Source of the DNA: Caldilineaceae bacterium
GTDB taxonomy: Bacteria; Chloroflexota; Anaerolineae; Caldilineales; Caldilineaceae
Direction: 5' to 3'
Length of the DNA stretch: 41,484 nucleotides
Assembly (NCBI GenBank): GCA_022842065.1
Contig: JALHQH010000078.1
Coordinates: 1-41,484 of the forward strand
Positions 27,801-35,300 of the stretch are shown here, piece after piece (the first letter of the stretch is position 1; every line of letters starts with the position of its first letter). The position numbers were made by a program, and so were the translations under genes. The notes beneath the pieces are model-generated. The model ran no database searches, was not told where the DNA came from, and saw nothing but the letters and a program-made list of their open reading frames with translations.

Positions 27801-30800
27801 GGAGCCCCAACGCCGTGACAATGGCGGAGGCCAATGCGGTTGCTGTCCTAACCGCCGCCAGCTCGACAAAACAGACACCGTCGGCAAAGGCCGTTTGGGT
27901 CGTCCGACCGACCTCGATGGCCAGCCGGGTTTTGCCCATCCCACCGGCCCCCACGAGGGTCAAGAGGCGCACATCTGGATTTTGTAAGCGTGCCGTCAGT
28001 TCTGCCACTTCTTGGGTACGGCCAATCAGAGGTGTCAGTTGCACCGGCAGTGTGTACAGGTTACCGATCACCGGCGGCACAGCATTGGCAGCGTGGTGAT
28101 GCGGCGCGATCGCCGGCGGCTTCGATATGGGGCTGATTTCAGCCTGGAGCGTTTGAGCGGCGCGTAGATCGACCGTGTCAAAGCCTTCCGTGAACCAATC
28201 ATAACTGCTTTGCAGCCATTGGTGGGCGGTGGCCCGTTTACCCTGGCGCTGCCACAAGCTGCTTGCGCTGCAGATGGCGCGCAATTCCAGCAACTTGGCC
28301 CCTTGTTGCCTAGCAATGGTAATGGCTTGCTGAAAGGCGGCTTCTGCTTGTGCGGCTTGATCAGTGGACTGACGCAGCAACAACTCACCCTGGAGCCGGT
28401 AAAGCTCGGCTTCCCAAAACCGACCGCTGCGGGGAATGGCGGCAAGCCCCTCATCAACCGCATTGAGCCCCGCCTCCGGCTGCCCCAGGGTGAGGTAGGC
28501 GTCGGCCAACAAGCCGTAGTAATAGTGCTGTGCCAAGGTGGCACCGGTCGCTTGCCAACTGGCTAGCCCCTGTTGCAATTCGGCAATACCGGCCGCCTGT
28601 TGCCCCTGTTGCACGCGAGCCCAGCCGCGCAGAATGGCCCCCCACCCCAAATAGTAGGTGAAGCCGTGTTGCTGCGCCAGGGCAATAATGGCCTCGACTT
28701 GGGTCAAGGTGGCGGCAGCATCCCGCCGGAATTGATGAAGAACGGCGGCATATTGCAAGGCATAGATCAACGTAAAGGGATGATCAAAGGTTGTGGCCAA
28801 TGCCAAACAGCGCGCGAGCCGTTCTGCCGCTTGGGTGGGATAGCCCAACATCCACATGCCCCACGCGGTATAGGCCGTGCAGATCATGCCGGGATCTTGC
28901 CCAGAAAGCTGTAAATAACTTGTGTGGAGGGTCGGCGTATAGGCAGCAATGCCTTGCTCAAAGTGCTGTTGTGCAGTTGTAAACTCGCCCTGGTGCCAGA
29001 GCGTCATGCCCAGCGCGCGCGGGGCTTCGGCTTGCAGCACCGCGGTTTGACTCTGTTGCGCCAGCTCCATCAGTTGTTCGCCAACCTGGCGGGCAGCCAG
29101 CCATTCGCCATGCATATAATAAAAACGATGCAAGCCATGTAACAATGTACCATATTGTTGTGTCGAAATGGTCGGATTTGATTGGGGGAAGGCACGTACC
29201 TGTTGATAGAGCAGATGCGCCCGGTGAAAGGCCTGACCGACTTCGGCTGCGGCGTAACCATACACCCGTACCAGCGCATTGCCCAACACAAGCTGGATCG
29301 CTAGTTCACGCTCGGCCGGATTGGGCAGGGACGAGGTAACCTGCAACAAGGTCAAGGCGGTACGAAAATGGCTGATTGCCTCAGTGTTGGCCGAGAGCTC
29401 ACTGGCCTTTTCCCCGGCGAGCTTGTAATAGTCAATCGCCTTATTTGACAACCCGGCCTGCTCAAAGTGACGCGCCAACTGCAGCGCAATTGCGCTGCGC
29501 TGCTCACCATAGCACGCTTCTAACACCTGCCCCACCTGGGCATGATAAGTAGCTTGCTCGATCGGATTGAGGCTCTGGTAAAGATATTGTTGAAAGAGGT
29601 GATGGCGAAAACGGTAGAACGACAAGCGTTGCGGACCGATCCATTGCGTGTGCTGGACATTGATGAGCCGGTAACGGCGATCCAATTCATCGCTTAACCA
29701 TAGTTCTACCTGCGCCAGCGGGATGGCGGCCACCTGGCTCACCACTTCCGCTGTAAAATCCTCGCCTTCGATGGCGGCCACCCGTAATACATGGCGCAAG
29801 TGGCTGGGCAGGCGGGCCATCCGGCTTTCAATCACCCCTTCCACGCGTGCCGGCAGCGCCGGCCACTGTAAGCTTGGCCGCGCCACCCACGCGCCCACAG
29901 CGTTGCGTTGGAGATCGCCCCGTGCCTGTAGCTCTTGGAGCAGTTCAATGGTAAAGAGGGCATGACCTTCTGTATGGTGGAAAAGTGCCTGGCGAAAGTC
30001 GCGCCCCAATTGGTTGGGCTCTTGATCCAGCCAGTCGGCAATGAATTGTTGGCGCACAGTTTCGGATAATGCACTGAGATCGATCAGCACTTGGCCAAAG
30101 CGACGTTTGCTTTCGTTCATTAATTTGAGCAACGGGTGCTGGCGCTCTTCGCCAGTGGTGGCGACTTCTTCCGGACGAAAACTGCACAACAGCAGCAACC
30201 GGCTGCCCGCAACGCGTTGGCTAAGATAGAGCAGCAAATGTAAGGATGATTGATCGGCCCAGTGCAGATCTTCCAAGATCAGGACGAGGGGCTGTTGGGC
30301 GGCCAAGGTGATGAGACGTGTGCCGATTTCTGTAAAAAGCTGATCTTGGGTCACCTGCAACTGTGGTTCATTGTCATCGGCAAGTGTCGATGTGGGATCG
30401 GCTGCGGCCGCAAGCGCCGGCGTTGGCAACCAGTTGGCGTCGCCACTGCTAGTCAACTGTTGGAAGAGCGCCCGCCAGGGCAGAAAGGGCAAACCATTGC
30501 CGATATACTCATCACAGCCACCAGTGGCAATAGATAGGGTCGGCTGGTTTGTTTGCGCCTGCGCCATAAAGGCACGCAACAATGTGGTCTTGCCACTGCC
30601 AGCTTCGCCGACGACAAAACCCAGCCGCCCTTGGCCGGCACCAGCCTCTGCGCACCAGCTTTCCAATTGCGCCAACTCATTGACCCGCCCAGCCAGGAAA
30701 GGTGGTGGGGCTGTGGGCGCGGGCTGTGGGCGCGGCACCGAAGCCAATGTATCTTGTACCACAGAGGCGCGCGGCGGACTTTTCGGGGTTGGCTCGGGCA

Positions 30801-31578
30801 AAGTGCTGCTGCGGATCTGTTCATAAAGGGCATTGGTCTCCGCATCCGGTTGGATATGCAACTCTTCGAGCAACACTTGGCGACAGCGTTGATACTGCGC
30901 CAGGGCGGCGGTTCGCTGGCCACGCCCGGCCAGGATGCGCATGATGCGCCGGTGGGCGGCTTCTAGCCAAGGTTCCAAAGCCAATTGGCGGTGGGCGGCT
31001 TGTAACACCCCTTCCTCATCACCAACCTGTGCCGCAGCATTGGCCAGATGGGTCAAGGTGTCTAACGCTTGCAGGTGAAGCTGTTCCTGCAAAATACAGC
31101 GCCATTCCTCAAAGGGGTCGCTGTCGGCAACGGTAAAGCCACGAAGAAAGTCGCCGCGGTACAGGTCAATCGCCTGGCGCAAGCGCGCTAAACAGGGCTG
31201 GCAAGTAAGCAGTTGTGCATGTTGGTGGGTTGCACAGTCGGCGAGTAACTTGGTAAAGCGGACGGCATCGATTTGAATAGCAGCGGCTGGGTTGACCTGC
31301 ACCGTCTGGCGGGTAATCAGTAGCCAGGGGGGATTTGACTCAGCATTGCGCAGCAGGTGACGAAGGCGATGGAGCGACTGACGCAGACTATTGTTGGCAC
31401 TCTCTTCGCTGTAGCCCGGCCACAAGAAGGGGGCTAACGCGCTGCGTTGATGGGCCTGTTCTTCAATGAGCAGGTAGATCAGCATGGCCCGCACTTTATC
31501 GGTTTGAAAGGCGGTGATCGGCTCACCGTCCAGCATAATCTGGAAATCCCCTAAGCAAGTTAGTTGCAACTGCCCCAT
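21805..31578 (-). CDS. Giant SARP-family regulator with three ATPase modules, TPR and WD40
   Basis: This is a 3257-residue regulator starting at ATG 31578 (MGQLQLTCLGDF). Order: SARP winged helix plus BTAD (1-250); an AAA/ORC-like ATPase of the kind found in LuxR and cyclase fusions (PPFLAGR, Walker A GEAGSGKTT near 323, LVLILEDLHWADQSS near 433); a TPR-rich region; an NB-ARC-type ATPase (LPVQLTPLIGR, GAGGMGKT near 1209, LLLILDNFEQLL near 1278); more TPR; a third ATPase (FFTGRSAALAQL, GLGGMGKTT near 2148, CLLILDNCESIF near 2223); then 14 WD40 repeats (about 2605-3215) and the closing motif GPYAGMEITGVTGIS. All three P-loops look intact. The last two modules are those of the regulator at 271-7563, in the opposite order. 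Octamer-repeat DNA encodes about residues 2452-2491. Targets are probably the divergent small and giant genes, by inference. Confidence 0.94.
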   Translation of the reverse strand: MGQLQLTCLGDFQIMLDGEPITAFQTDKVRAMLIYLLIEEQAHQRSALAPFLWPGYSEESANNSLRQSLHRLRHLLRNAESNPPWLLITRQTVQVNPAAAIQIDAVRFTKLLADCATHQHAQLLTCQPCLARLRQAIDLYRGDFLRGFTVADSDPFEEWRCILQEQLHLQALDTLTHLANAAAQVGDEEGVLQAAHRQLALEPWLEAAHRRIMRILAGRGQRTAALAQYQRCRQVLLEELHIQPDAETNALYEQIRSSTLPEPTPKSPPRASVVQDTLASVPRPQPAPTAPPPFLAGRVNELAQLESWCAEAGAGQGRLGFVVGEAGSGKTTLLRAFMAQAQTNQPTLSIATGGCDEYIGNGLPFLPWRALFQQLTSSGDANWLPTPALAAAADPTSTLADDNEPQLQVTQDQLFTEIGTRLITLAAQQPLVLILEDLHWADQSSLHLLLYLSQRVAGSRLLLLCSFRPEEVATTGEERQHPLLKLMNESKRRFGQVLIDLSALSETVRQQFIADWLDQEPNQLGRDFRQALFHHTEGHALFTIELLQELQARGDLQRNAVGAWVARPSLQWPALPARVEGVIESRMARLPSHLRHVLRVAAIEGEDFTAEVVSQVAAIPLAQVELWLSDELDRRYRLINVQHTQWIGPQRLSFYRFRHHLFQQYLYQSLNPIEQATYHAQVGQVLEACYGEQRSAIALQLARHFEQAGLSNKAIDYYKLAGEKASELSANTEAISHFRTALTLLQVTSSLPNPAERELAIQLVLGNALVRVYGYAAAEVGQAFHRAHLLYQQVRAFPQSNPTISTQQYGTLLHGLHRFYYMHGEWLAARQVGEQLMELAQQSQTAVLQAEAPRALGMTLWHQGEFTTAQQHFEQGIAAYTPTLHTSYLQLSGQDPGMICTAYTAWGMWMLGYPTQAAERLARCLALATTFDHPFTLIYALQYAAVLHQFRRDAAATLTQVEAIIALAQQHGFTYYLGWGAILRGWARVQQGQQAAGIAELQQGLASWQATGATLAQHYYYGLLADAYLTLGQPEAGLNAVDEGLAAIPRSGRFWEAELYRLQGELLLRQSTDQAAQAEAAFQQAITIARQQGAKLLELRAICSASSLWQRQGKRATAHQWLQSSYDWFTEGFDTVDLRAAQTLQAEISPISKPPAIAPHHHAANAVPPVIGNLYTLPVQLTPLIGRTQEVAELTARLQNPDVRLLTLVGAGGMGKTRLAIEVGRTTQTAFADGVCFVELAAVRTATALASAIVTALGLPLQSGEPRNLLLQTLRRQQLLLILDNFEQLLGPESAAVDLLVDLLIAAPALQILVTSRERLRLRHEQIYTVQALAFAPAATPADAADMAAVRLFVQAVQRFHADFRLTAENLLPVLRICQLVQGMPLGLELAAANVDQLSLAHITDAIAQRAEFLAVDWRDMPERQRSMGAVFRWSWHLLDDQERQVLRQLAVFQGSFTRAAAETIAGATVPVLTRLWHKSLLQLSTPTAVDGRYQIHELLRQFAAAELATAQEAAATATRHSTYYLSFLATQQPAIMHDAPREATAAIQAELDNIRQAWRWGAGHLPAALVAQGALALREFYWLAGLITEAIEMFTLAMRARAAYQQQQSATLLRTEQSQTPPASQPTNQPDEMYVYSILVGMTAAFQLAVGHHEETFALATAMIGMAPAASNPAGAAFGYMLQGQALRRQGKSSAALQLLTDSVTLARQERAVNPSLMLDIEKRAYSWLASIALSSDDYAAARDHAVHQLEICQQFKMRVGEVIAFTCVVDVDKALGDYPRAQQYAEQALATARQNNFLLGQALCSEQLAELAWRQGDYQQAFRLYEQVLALYRPMDQVLSESNIAQMLGRLCLCLGDIVQAQQWIEHTFHLLQRLGLPARETSWAYASRARLHYCTDNLSQALADAETAWAMVRELDGGASQAEALVLLGLVREGEQQSAAAATAYREALMLYTALGHRHHSAEPRAGLARIALANGAPDRALAEVEEVLIILQSHPLAGFDEPFQVYLTCYRVLAANQDRRAPALITTAHKLMMAYADRIVDPVIRRSFLENVASHRAVQAAFVSVQAETSRAVRASVRTPRVDSEAVGQSNSRALHDPVAQPLSDWGEMPTVEFFTGRSAALAQLTAWLTPADNRPPARLISILGLGGMGKTTLAAAVTKAVAPSYTVVIWRSLLNAPPLAELLQGWLQTLARYQLTALPASLDEQLRLLFDYLRQEPCLLILDNCESIFTSAEAMGRAGVTRTGYEGYDQLLQRLATSEHQSCLLLTSREQPYALNRLGRQAHLVQVLRLGGLDAQAGQALLQSNGLVTSAAEAAMLVDNYSGNPLALQIAAATIADFFGGDVAAFQQEEGALFDGIRLVLDQQFARLTPLERDILIWLAVERQEATPATVRANFVRPVPSNKFIEALQALQSRALLETRAGNLTLSNVIVEYMTAYLIEQVYQEIVDDKMTRWQDGRVTGWQGDKVTESPNYPVTLSPPHPVTLSFLNRFALLKAQGKEHVRQSQQRLILQPLADRLLAQHSKAQLGLLVQGLLETLRQITPPAAGYAAGNLLNLLLRLDVDLTAYDFSALQIWQVHLRNANATGLRLTDAHLRDATFSDDFSSIQTLAFHPTDELLAAGATDGAIYLWQTADWQRVGVLSGHRNAVRTLAFAPSSVTAGAQSLLVSGGSDGQIRFWHLQDGRGYPGQMHQRQGYIRALAFSPDGAHLASGGDDQTVCLWAAASGDLRHQLTGHQGRIYGVAWCAPLAGGPYQGRALVISGGEDTHVHLWDADRGARVAVLAAHQHPIRALACLSDVRIGGQGAGAAWLATADESGVIYLWDLHTLRPHHHWQEDRTVIRALSFSATGALLASAGDNGLVRIWEPLQGRLLQTIQAHARAVATATFSAQSPSLLATNGYDRLIRLWNATNGQALQVLHGYRNKAYVAHFQPPAGKLLATGHADGMVRLWQFDAGTPRLQRQLVGHSSNVFTLAFSPEGARLASGSNDGTILLWDSTTGQQLRTLSGHSQDIYSVAFSPDGQLLVSTSPDQTIRLWDAQSGREVRRFANGGCTSWSAIFHPNGEWVASGDFDQQVRLWEVATGRLLQTWSGHQWEIEKVAFSPDGAWLASAGHDGTIRLWAVASGTTARVLEGHTAPLWSVAFSPDGNRLVSCGEDLTVRLWDLHGAPEEAVPCQILTGHTEEIFTAVFHPDGDLVASASGDGSVCFWETRRGALRHQLTVPGPYAGMEITGVTGISEGQKAALRALGAVEE
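24106..24222. repeat. Octamer-periodic inverted-repeat element inside the second regulator, in frame
   Basis: Left arm, five octamers (24106-24145): TGACAAGG, TGACAGGG, TGAGGGGG, TGACAGGG, TCACAGGG. Spacer of 13 bases. Right arm, eight octamers (24159-24222): CTGTCACC, TTGTCACC, TTGCCACC, CTGTCACC, CTGCCATC, TTGCCATC, TTGTCATC, TTGTCATC. The length of 117 bp is a multiple of three. The borders TGACAAGG and TTGTCATC, and the flanking protein sequence (DDK before, LNRFALLKAQ after), match the element at 5428-5676. Confidence 0.92.
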
Positions 31579-31600
31579 ACACGAATCCAGTCAACCATAT

Positions 31601-31630
31601 ATGACACCGATACAGGTGCATCGGTATCAT
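31601..31630. repeat. 30-base inverted repeat before the second regulator start
   Basis: ATGACACCGAT and ATCGGTATCAT form arms of 11 bases with one mismatch around an 8-base centre. The element lies 23-52 bases upstream of the regulator start and downstream of its predicted promoter, so it would be transcribed. It could be a repressor operator or a leader hairpin. The first regulator has no counterpart. Confidence 0.6.
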
Positions 31631-31678
31631 ATTGATAAGAAAAATAGATACAAAATAATAGATAGACAATAATGGATG

Positions 31679-31706
31679 ATTATAGCACAGCGCCGACCGA
31701 TCCAAA
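31679..31706 (-). promoter_or_regulatory. Candidate extended -10 promoter of the second regulator
   Basis: On the minus strand TGCTATAAT gives a perfect -10 box (31684-31679) with the extended TGn motif. A weak TTTGGA (31706-31701) lies 16 bases further upstream. Transcription would start near 31672, leaving a leader of about 94 bases that includes the 31601-31630 inverted repeat. Confidence 0.55.
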
Positions 31707-31737
31707 CCAACCTTTTTTTGACAGTTTGCTTAAGTTT

Positions 31738-31751
31738 CGTAACAAGTTACG
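31738..31751. repeat. CGTAAC-AA-GTTACG palindrome in the divergent region
   Basis: A perfect 6-base inverted repeat around AA. Its minus strand contains TTGTTACG, one base from the TTGTAACG octamer of promoters A-C, but in inverted arrangement and not at SARP spacing from a -10 box. It may be a separate regulator site between the divergent promoters. Confidence 0.4.
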
Positions 31752-31875
31752 GCCCCGGTTGCAATCCTTGCCCGCCACCTGCGCCACTGAGCATATTATC
31801 AATCATAACGCTTGTCCACTCGCAAGTGGATGCAATGGTGCAACAATTGTAATTTCTGGTTAAGCTTGCCGCAGT

Positions 31876-31962
31876 TTGTAACGGAAAAGTCCAATTTTTT
31901 AACGATTTTTGCGCTCTTTGTAACGCGATTGCTCCCTTCTTGTAACGTTAGCTGCTTATACT
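31876..31962 (+). promoter_or_regulatory. SARP-type operator/promoter C of the second small/giant gene pair
   Basis: Octamers TTGTAACG (31876), TTTTAACG (31897), TTGTAACG (31918) and TTGTAACG (31940) are spaced 21, 21 and 22 bp. The last ends at 31947; after 9 bp comes TATACT (31957-31962). Weaker TTGC-starting units lie near the half-steps (31909, 31929). The 9-bp gap equals that in promoters A, B and D. The transcript would start near 31969 and carry the small gene (32059) and probably the giant gene (32336), since only 64 bases separate them and no terminator is visible. Confidence 0.75.
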
Positions 31963-32058
31963 CAGATCAAGAAACTTTGGGGGTTCAATTAACGCAGCCG
32001 CGGTCATTTGGTCAAGCCCATCCACCTTTGTCTGCGTTTATTTGTCAAGAAAGTTACC

Positions 32059-32271
32059 ATGCTCGTTGTACCAACCACCACTTCCGTCCAAAACGCTTAT
32101 CGCTCCTATCTGGTGCGCTTTTGGCAAAGTACCGATCTAGGCGGCTGGCGCGCCTCAACCCAGTGCATCCAAACCGGCCAGACTTTGCACTTTGGCGATG
32201 TGGAAAGCCTATTGACCTTTTTGCAAAATGAAGTCAGTATAGCCAAGGAGCATCCTATGCAGGAACCGTAA
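32059..32271 (+). CDS. Small protein with shared RFWQ...WRAS domain (70 aa)
   Basis: Function not recognised. Residues 14-58 carry the small domain (RSYLVRFWQ, GGWRASTQC, HFGDVESLLTFL) and are closest to the product of 8058-8294. Both are the first plus-strand gene after a divergent giant regulator, so the position is conserved along with the sequence. There is no signal peptide or membrane helix. ATG 32059 was chosen over an in-frame TTG at 32008, which would add residues that have no match in the relatives. It lies 64 bases before the giant gene and is probably co-transcribed with it from promoter C. A role in export, folding or control of the giant protein is possible but unproven. Confidence 0.78.
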   Translation: MLVVPTTTSVQNAYRSYLVRFWQSTDLGGWRASTQCIQTGQTLHFGDVESLLTFLQNEVSIAKEHPMQEP

Positions 32272-32335
32272 ACATTTTATCGGCTCAGTTGCACACCATT
32301 ACTCATGATTCCTCGCGCTTTATAAAGGATGAAAA

Positions 32336-35300
32336 ATGACAAATCACTTTACTCGCTACGCCAAACGGCGCTGGCTGATGATTTTATTGGCCCTTTTTCT
32401 GTTGGCAGCCGGCTTGCTGAGCGTCTACTGGTGGCCGCACCTCACCAGGGCGGCAATCCGGCTCACGGCACCCGATCCTGTTACGGCTGCTTGGCAAAAA
32501 GCCAAAGCCGCCGGCTCCTACCATTTCACGAGCGATGTCCTGCAAAAGACGATCCCGGTCGCCAGCCTGACCAACGTTGGACGCGGCAGCCGCAGCGAGG
32601 CGCTCTACCTGGAAGGGCAGAATGACCTGCGCGGCCAAAGCCTGGAATTGACCATCTGGTCGCAAACCGGCAGTGCGCTCAATGCCGACAGCGGCGTTAG
32701 TCTGCGTACTGCCGACGGCAAGAGCTATACCCGCCGCGGCAATGAGCCGTGGCAAGAAAGCGACAACGTCACGGACGGCTTTGCGCCCGGCGGGGATTTC
32801 CTGGGCTACCTGGCCGCCATTCGCGAGGTGACCACCGATGCCACCGAGACGCGCAGTGGCATCACCTTTACGCGCTACAGCTTTACCCTTGACGGCCCCG
32901 CCTTTGCCGCCTATATGCACGAGCAGATGCTGGCCGCCCTGCGCGCCAAAGGAGAACTCCCGCCCGGTGTGCAGCTCGAAGCGCCGGCCTACTACCGCGA
33001 CATGACCGGCAGCGGCGAACTCTGGGTCGGTGAAAATGGCCTGCCCGTGCGCCAGATCCTCACCCTCAACTTTCCGGAACAGAACGAAGAACGGGTGGAA
33101 GCGGCTATCACGGTCAACTTCTCGAATTATGGCGCGGAACAGAGCGGGCTGTGGACCCTGCTGCGCAGCGGCCAATGGCAAGGTGCCTGGCTGGTCCTGC
33201 CCAGCCGGATGCCCGATCTAACCGGGCTCTGGCTCGGCTTGACCCTGAGCGTGGCCGCCTTCCTGGTCGTGCGCTACCGCCGCGTGCGCGCGGTGCAGAC
33301 GGCGATTGTCAGCGCCGTTATCTTCAGCCAGGTGGTTGGTCCGCTCCTCAGTGTCACCACCCAAACCCGCTTCTTTGACAGCTACCGCGCCAAAGCCGCC
33401 GCGCAAGAGGAACAACAGGCTGCCGATCAAAGTCAACAGACCTTGCAGAGCAAAGTGCTTGCCGGCCCTGAATTCGATCCCCACCAGAATCCAGTGGCGG
33501 CAGGAAGACAAGATGACTGGATGACAGAAGGACAAGATGACAAGATGACAGGAGGACAAGATGATTGGCAGAGCGCAACGCAATCTCCTAATCTCCTTGT
33601 CTCCCCCTCTCCTAGCCTCCAACTCTCCGACCCCGGCACGGACACCGACGGCGACGGTCTGACCGACTTCACCGAGGTGCGTATCGACACGAGTGAGGTG
33701 ATTTCGGACACCGACGACGATGGTCTGAATGACAACCTGGAAGTGAATAGCTTTAGCATGGGTGGGCAAACCTGGTACACCGACCCCAACGCCCAGGACA
33801 GCAACCGCGATGGGCTGGCCGATGTGTTGGAATGGGGCATCAATAATACCACCGGGTTGCCCCAAGCCACCCCGCGCGATACCGACAGCGACGGCCTGCC
33901 CGACCTCTTTGACCCGGACAATGACAATGATGGCGTGGCCGACCGCCAGGATCTCGCCCCCTTTGTCAAAGGCGCGGCCGCCTATAGCGAGGCCACGCCG
34001 TTGGAACTGACGGTCAATAACCTGACCCCCAACCAGCCAACCTTTGTCGAGTTTCAGATCCGCCCCAGCGATCCCAAAAATCTCTGGTTTGCCCACAATG
34101 TCCTCGACTGGCCGCAAGATAGCGAGGGCCAGATTCGCGATATCGACGGCAAAACCTACGCTGACTTCGCCCTGGCCCAGGGACGCACCGCCGAGGCCAA
34201 CGCCGACAACGGCGATCTAAAGGCCATCCCGATGTTGGAGATTCGCATCCCCACGGCGAGCGCCAATCTGCCCAGCCAGGCCGAGTTGACCCCCTTCAAC
34301 ATTTCTGTCAATGACTTTACTGCCGACGGCGCTACCAAAGTGGCCTACGTGCCGCTTGCTGTCATCAGCGATGAGCAGAGCGGCGAGCGGGTGGCCTTTA
34401 GCGGCCAGATGCGCTACAAACCCACCGGCAGTTGGACAACGCCCCACAGCGTGCGTCTGGCCTGGGTGGTGCAGGCATTGAACGATCTGCCCTGCGATCC
34501 CGATAACGCTGACGATGTCGCCAAGGGCTGCCAAACCGATGGCTATATCCACAACCAGCTAACCATGCTGCATAGCTATTACGATAGCTGGACGCTGACT
34601 GGGCTGACCGTGCGCGAAGATCATGGCGCCAGCATGGGGATTGTCTATGAAGACCCGGCGGTGGACACTAACAAAAAAGAGGATGCCGGTCTCTGGGCGT
34701 TATCGCTGGTGCTTGACCACCACTTTCTGATTGGGCGGGATGAGAACAACGATAACGTGCGCGACCTCAAGGTGAGCGACCTCGCCACCCGCTTTGACCG
34801 CGACAACAATCCCAGTGAGACGCAGCGCTTTGCCGTCCCCAACATCTTGCAAGTGGTCACCAACAGCTATACGACCGGTGATGAAGCCACCGCCTCTACC
34901 GCGATGACCGAGACGACCAAGATCCTCGATACGGTCTTCAAATCGGTGGTGACGGCGGACAACGCGGTCAAACCGCTCTTGCTCTTTGCCCAGGAACATA
35001 GACTGCGCGTTGTCGGTTTGGATCAAGTGGGGGCCGGGGAAAACTATGCCACCCAAAGCGCTGCGCGCGTGACCCTGGATCTGGCACCGACGGCCCAAAC
35101 CGCCCTGCCGGTGACGGTGAATGCCGCACTCAAATGGATGGCCTACTGTGGCGCCAACGGCAACAATGTCACCTGGCGCCCCTGCACGGCGGATGAGTAT
35201 GCGGGCACCATCGAAGGGCGCTATGCCACCTTGCCCAGCCAGCCGGGCGATGGCCCCGACGATGTGGCGGGACGCATGATGCTGACCCTGGCCTACTACT

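Larger units (their letters stand above)
31579..32058. other. Divergent intergenic region between second regulator and second small/giant pair
   Basis: These 480 bases hold, from left to right, the 30-base inverted repeat (31601-31630), the minus-strand promoter (31679-31706), a short palindrome (31738-31751), a small perfect hairpin TCCACT-CGCA-AGTGGA (31815-31830) and the four-octamer promoter C (31876-31962). A leader of about 90 bases leads to the ATG at 32059. The left half is AT-rich compared with its surroundings. I see no gene in it. Confidence 0.65.

Noticed and set aside
32329..32625. 98-codon frame overlapping the start of the second giant gene
   Set aside because: The overlapping frame from 32336 encodes an anchor segment and a domain matching the paralogue.
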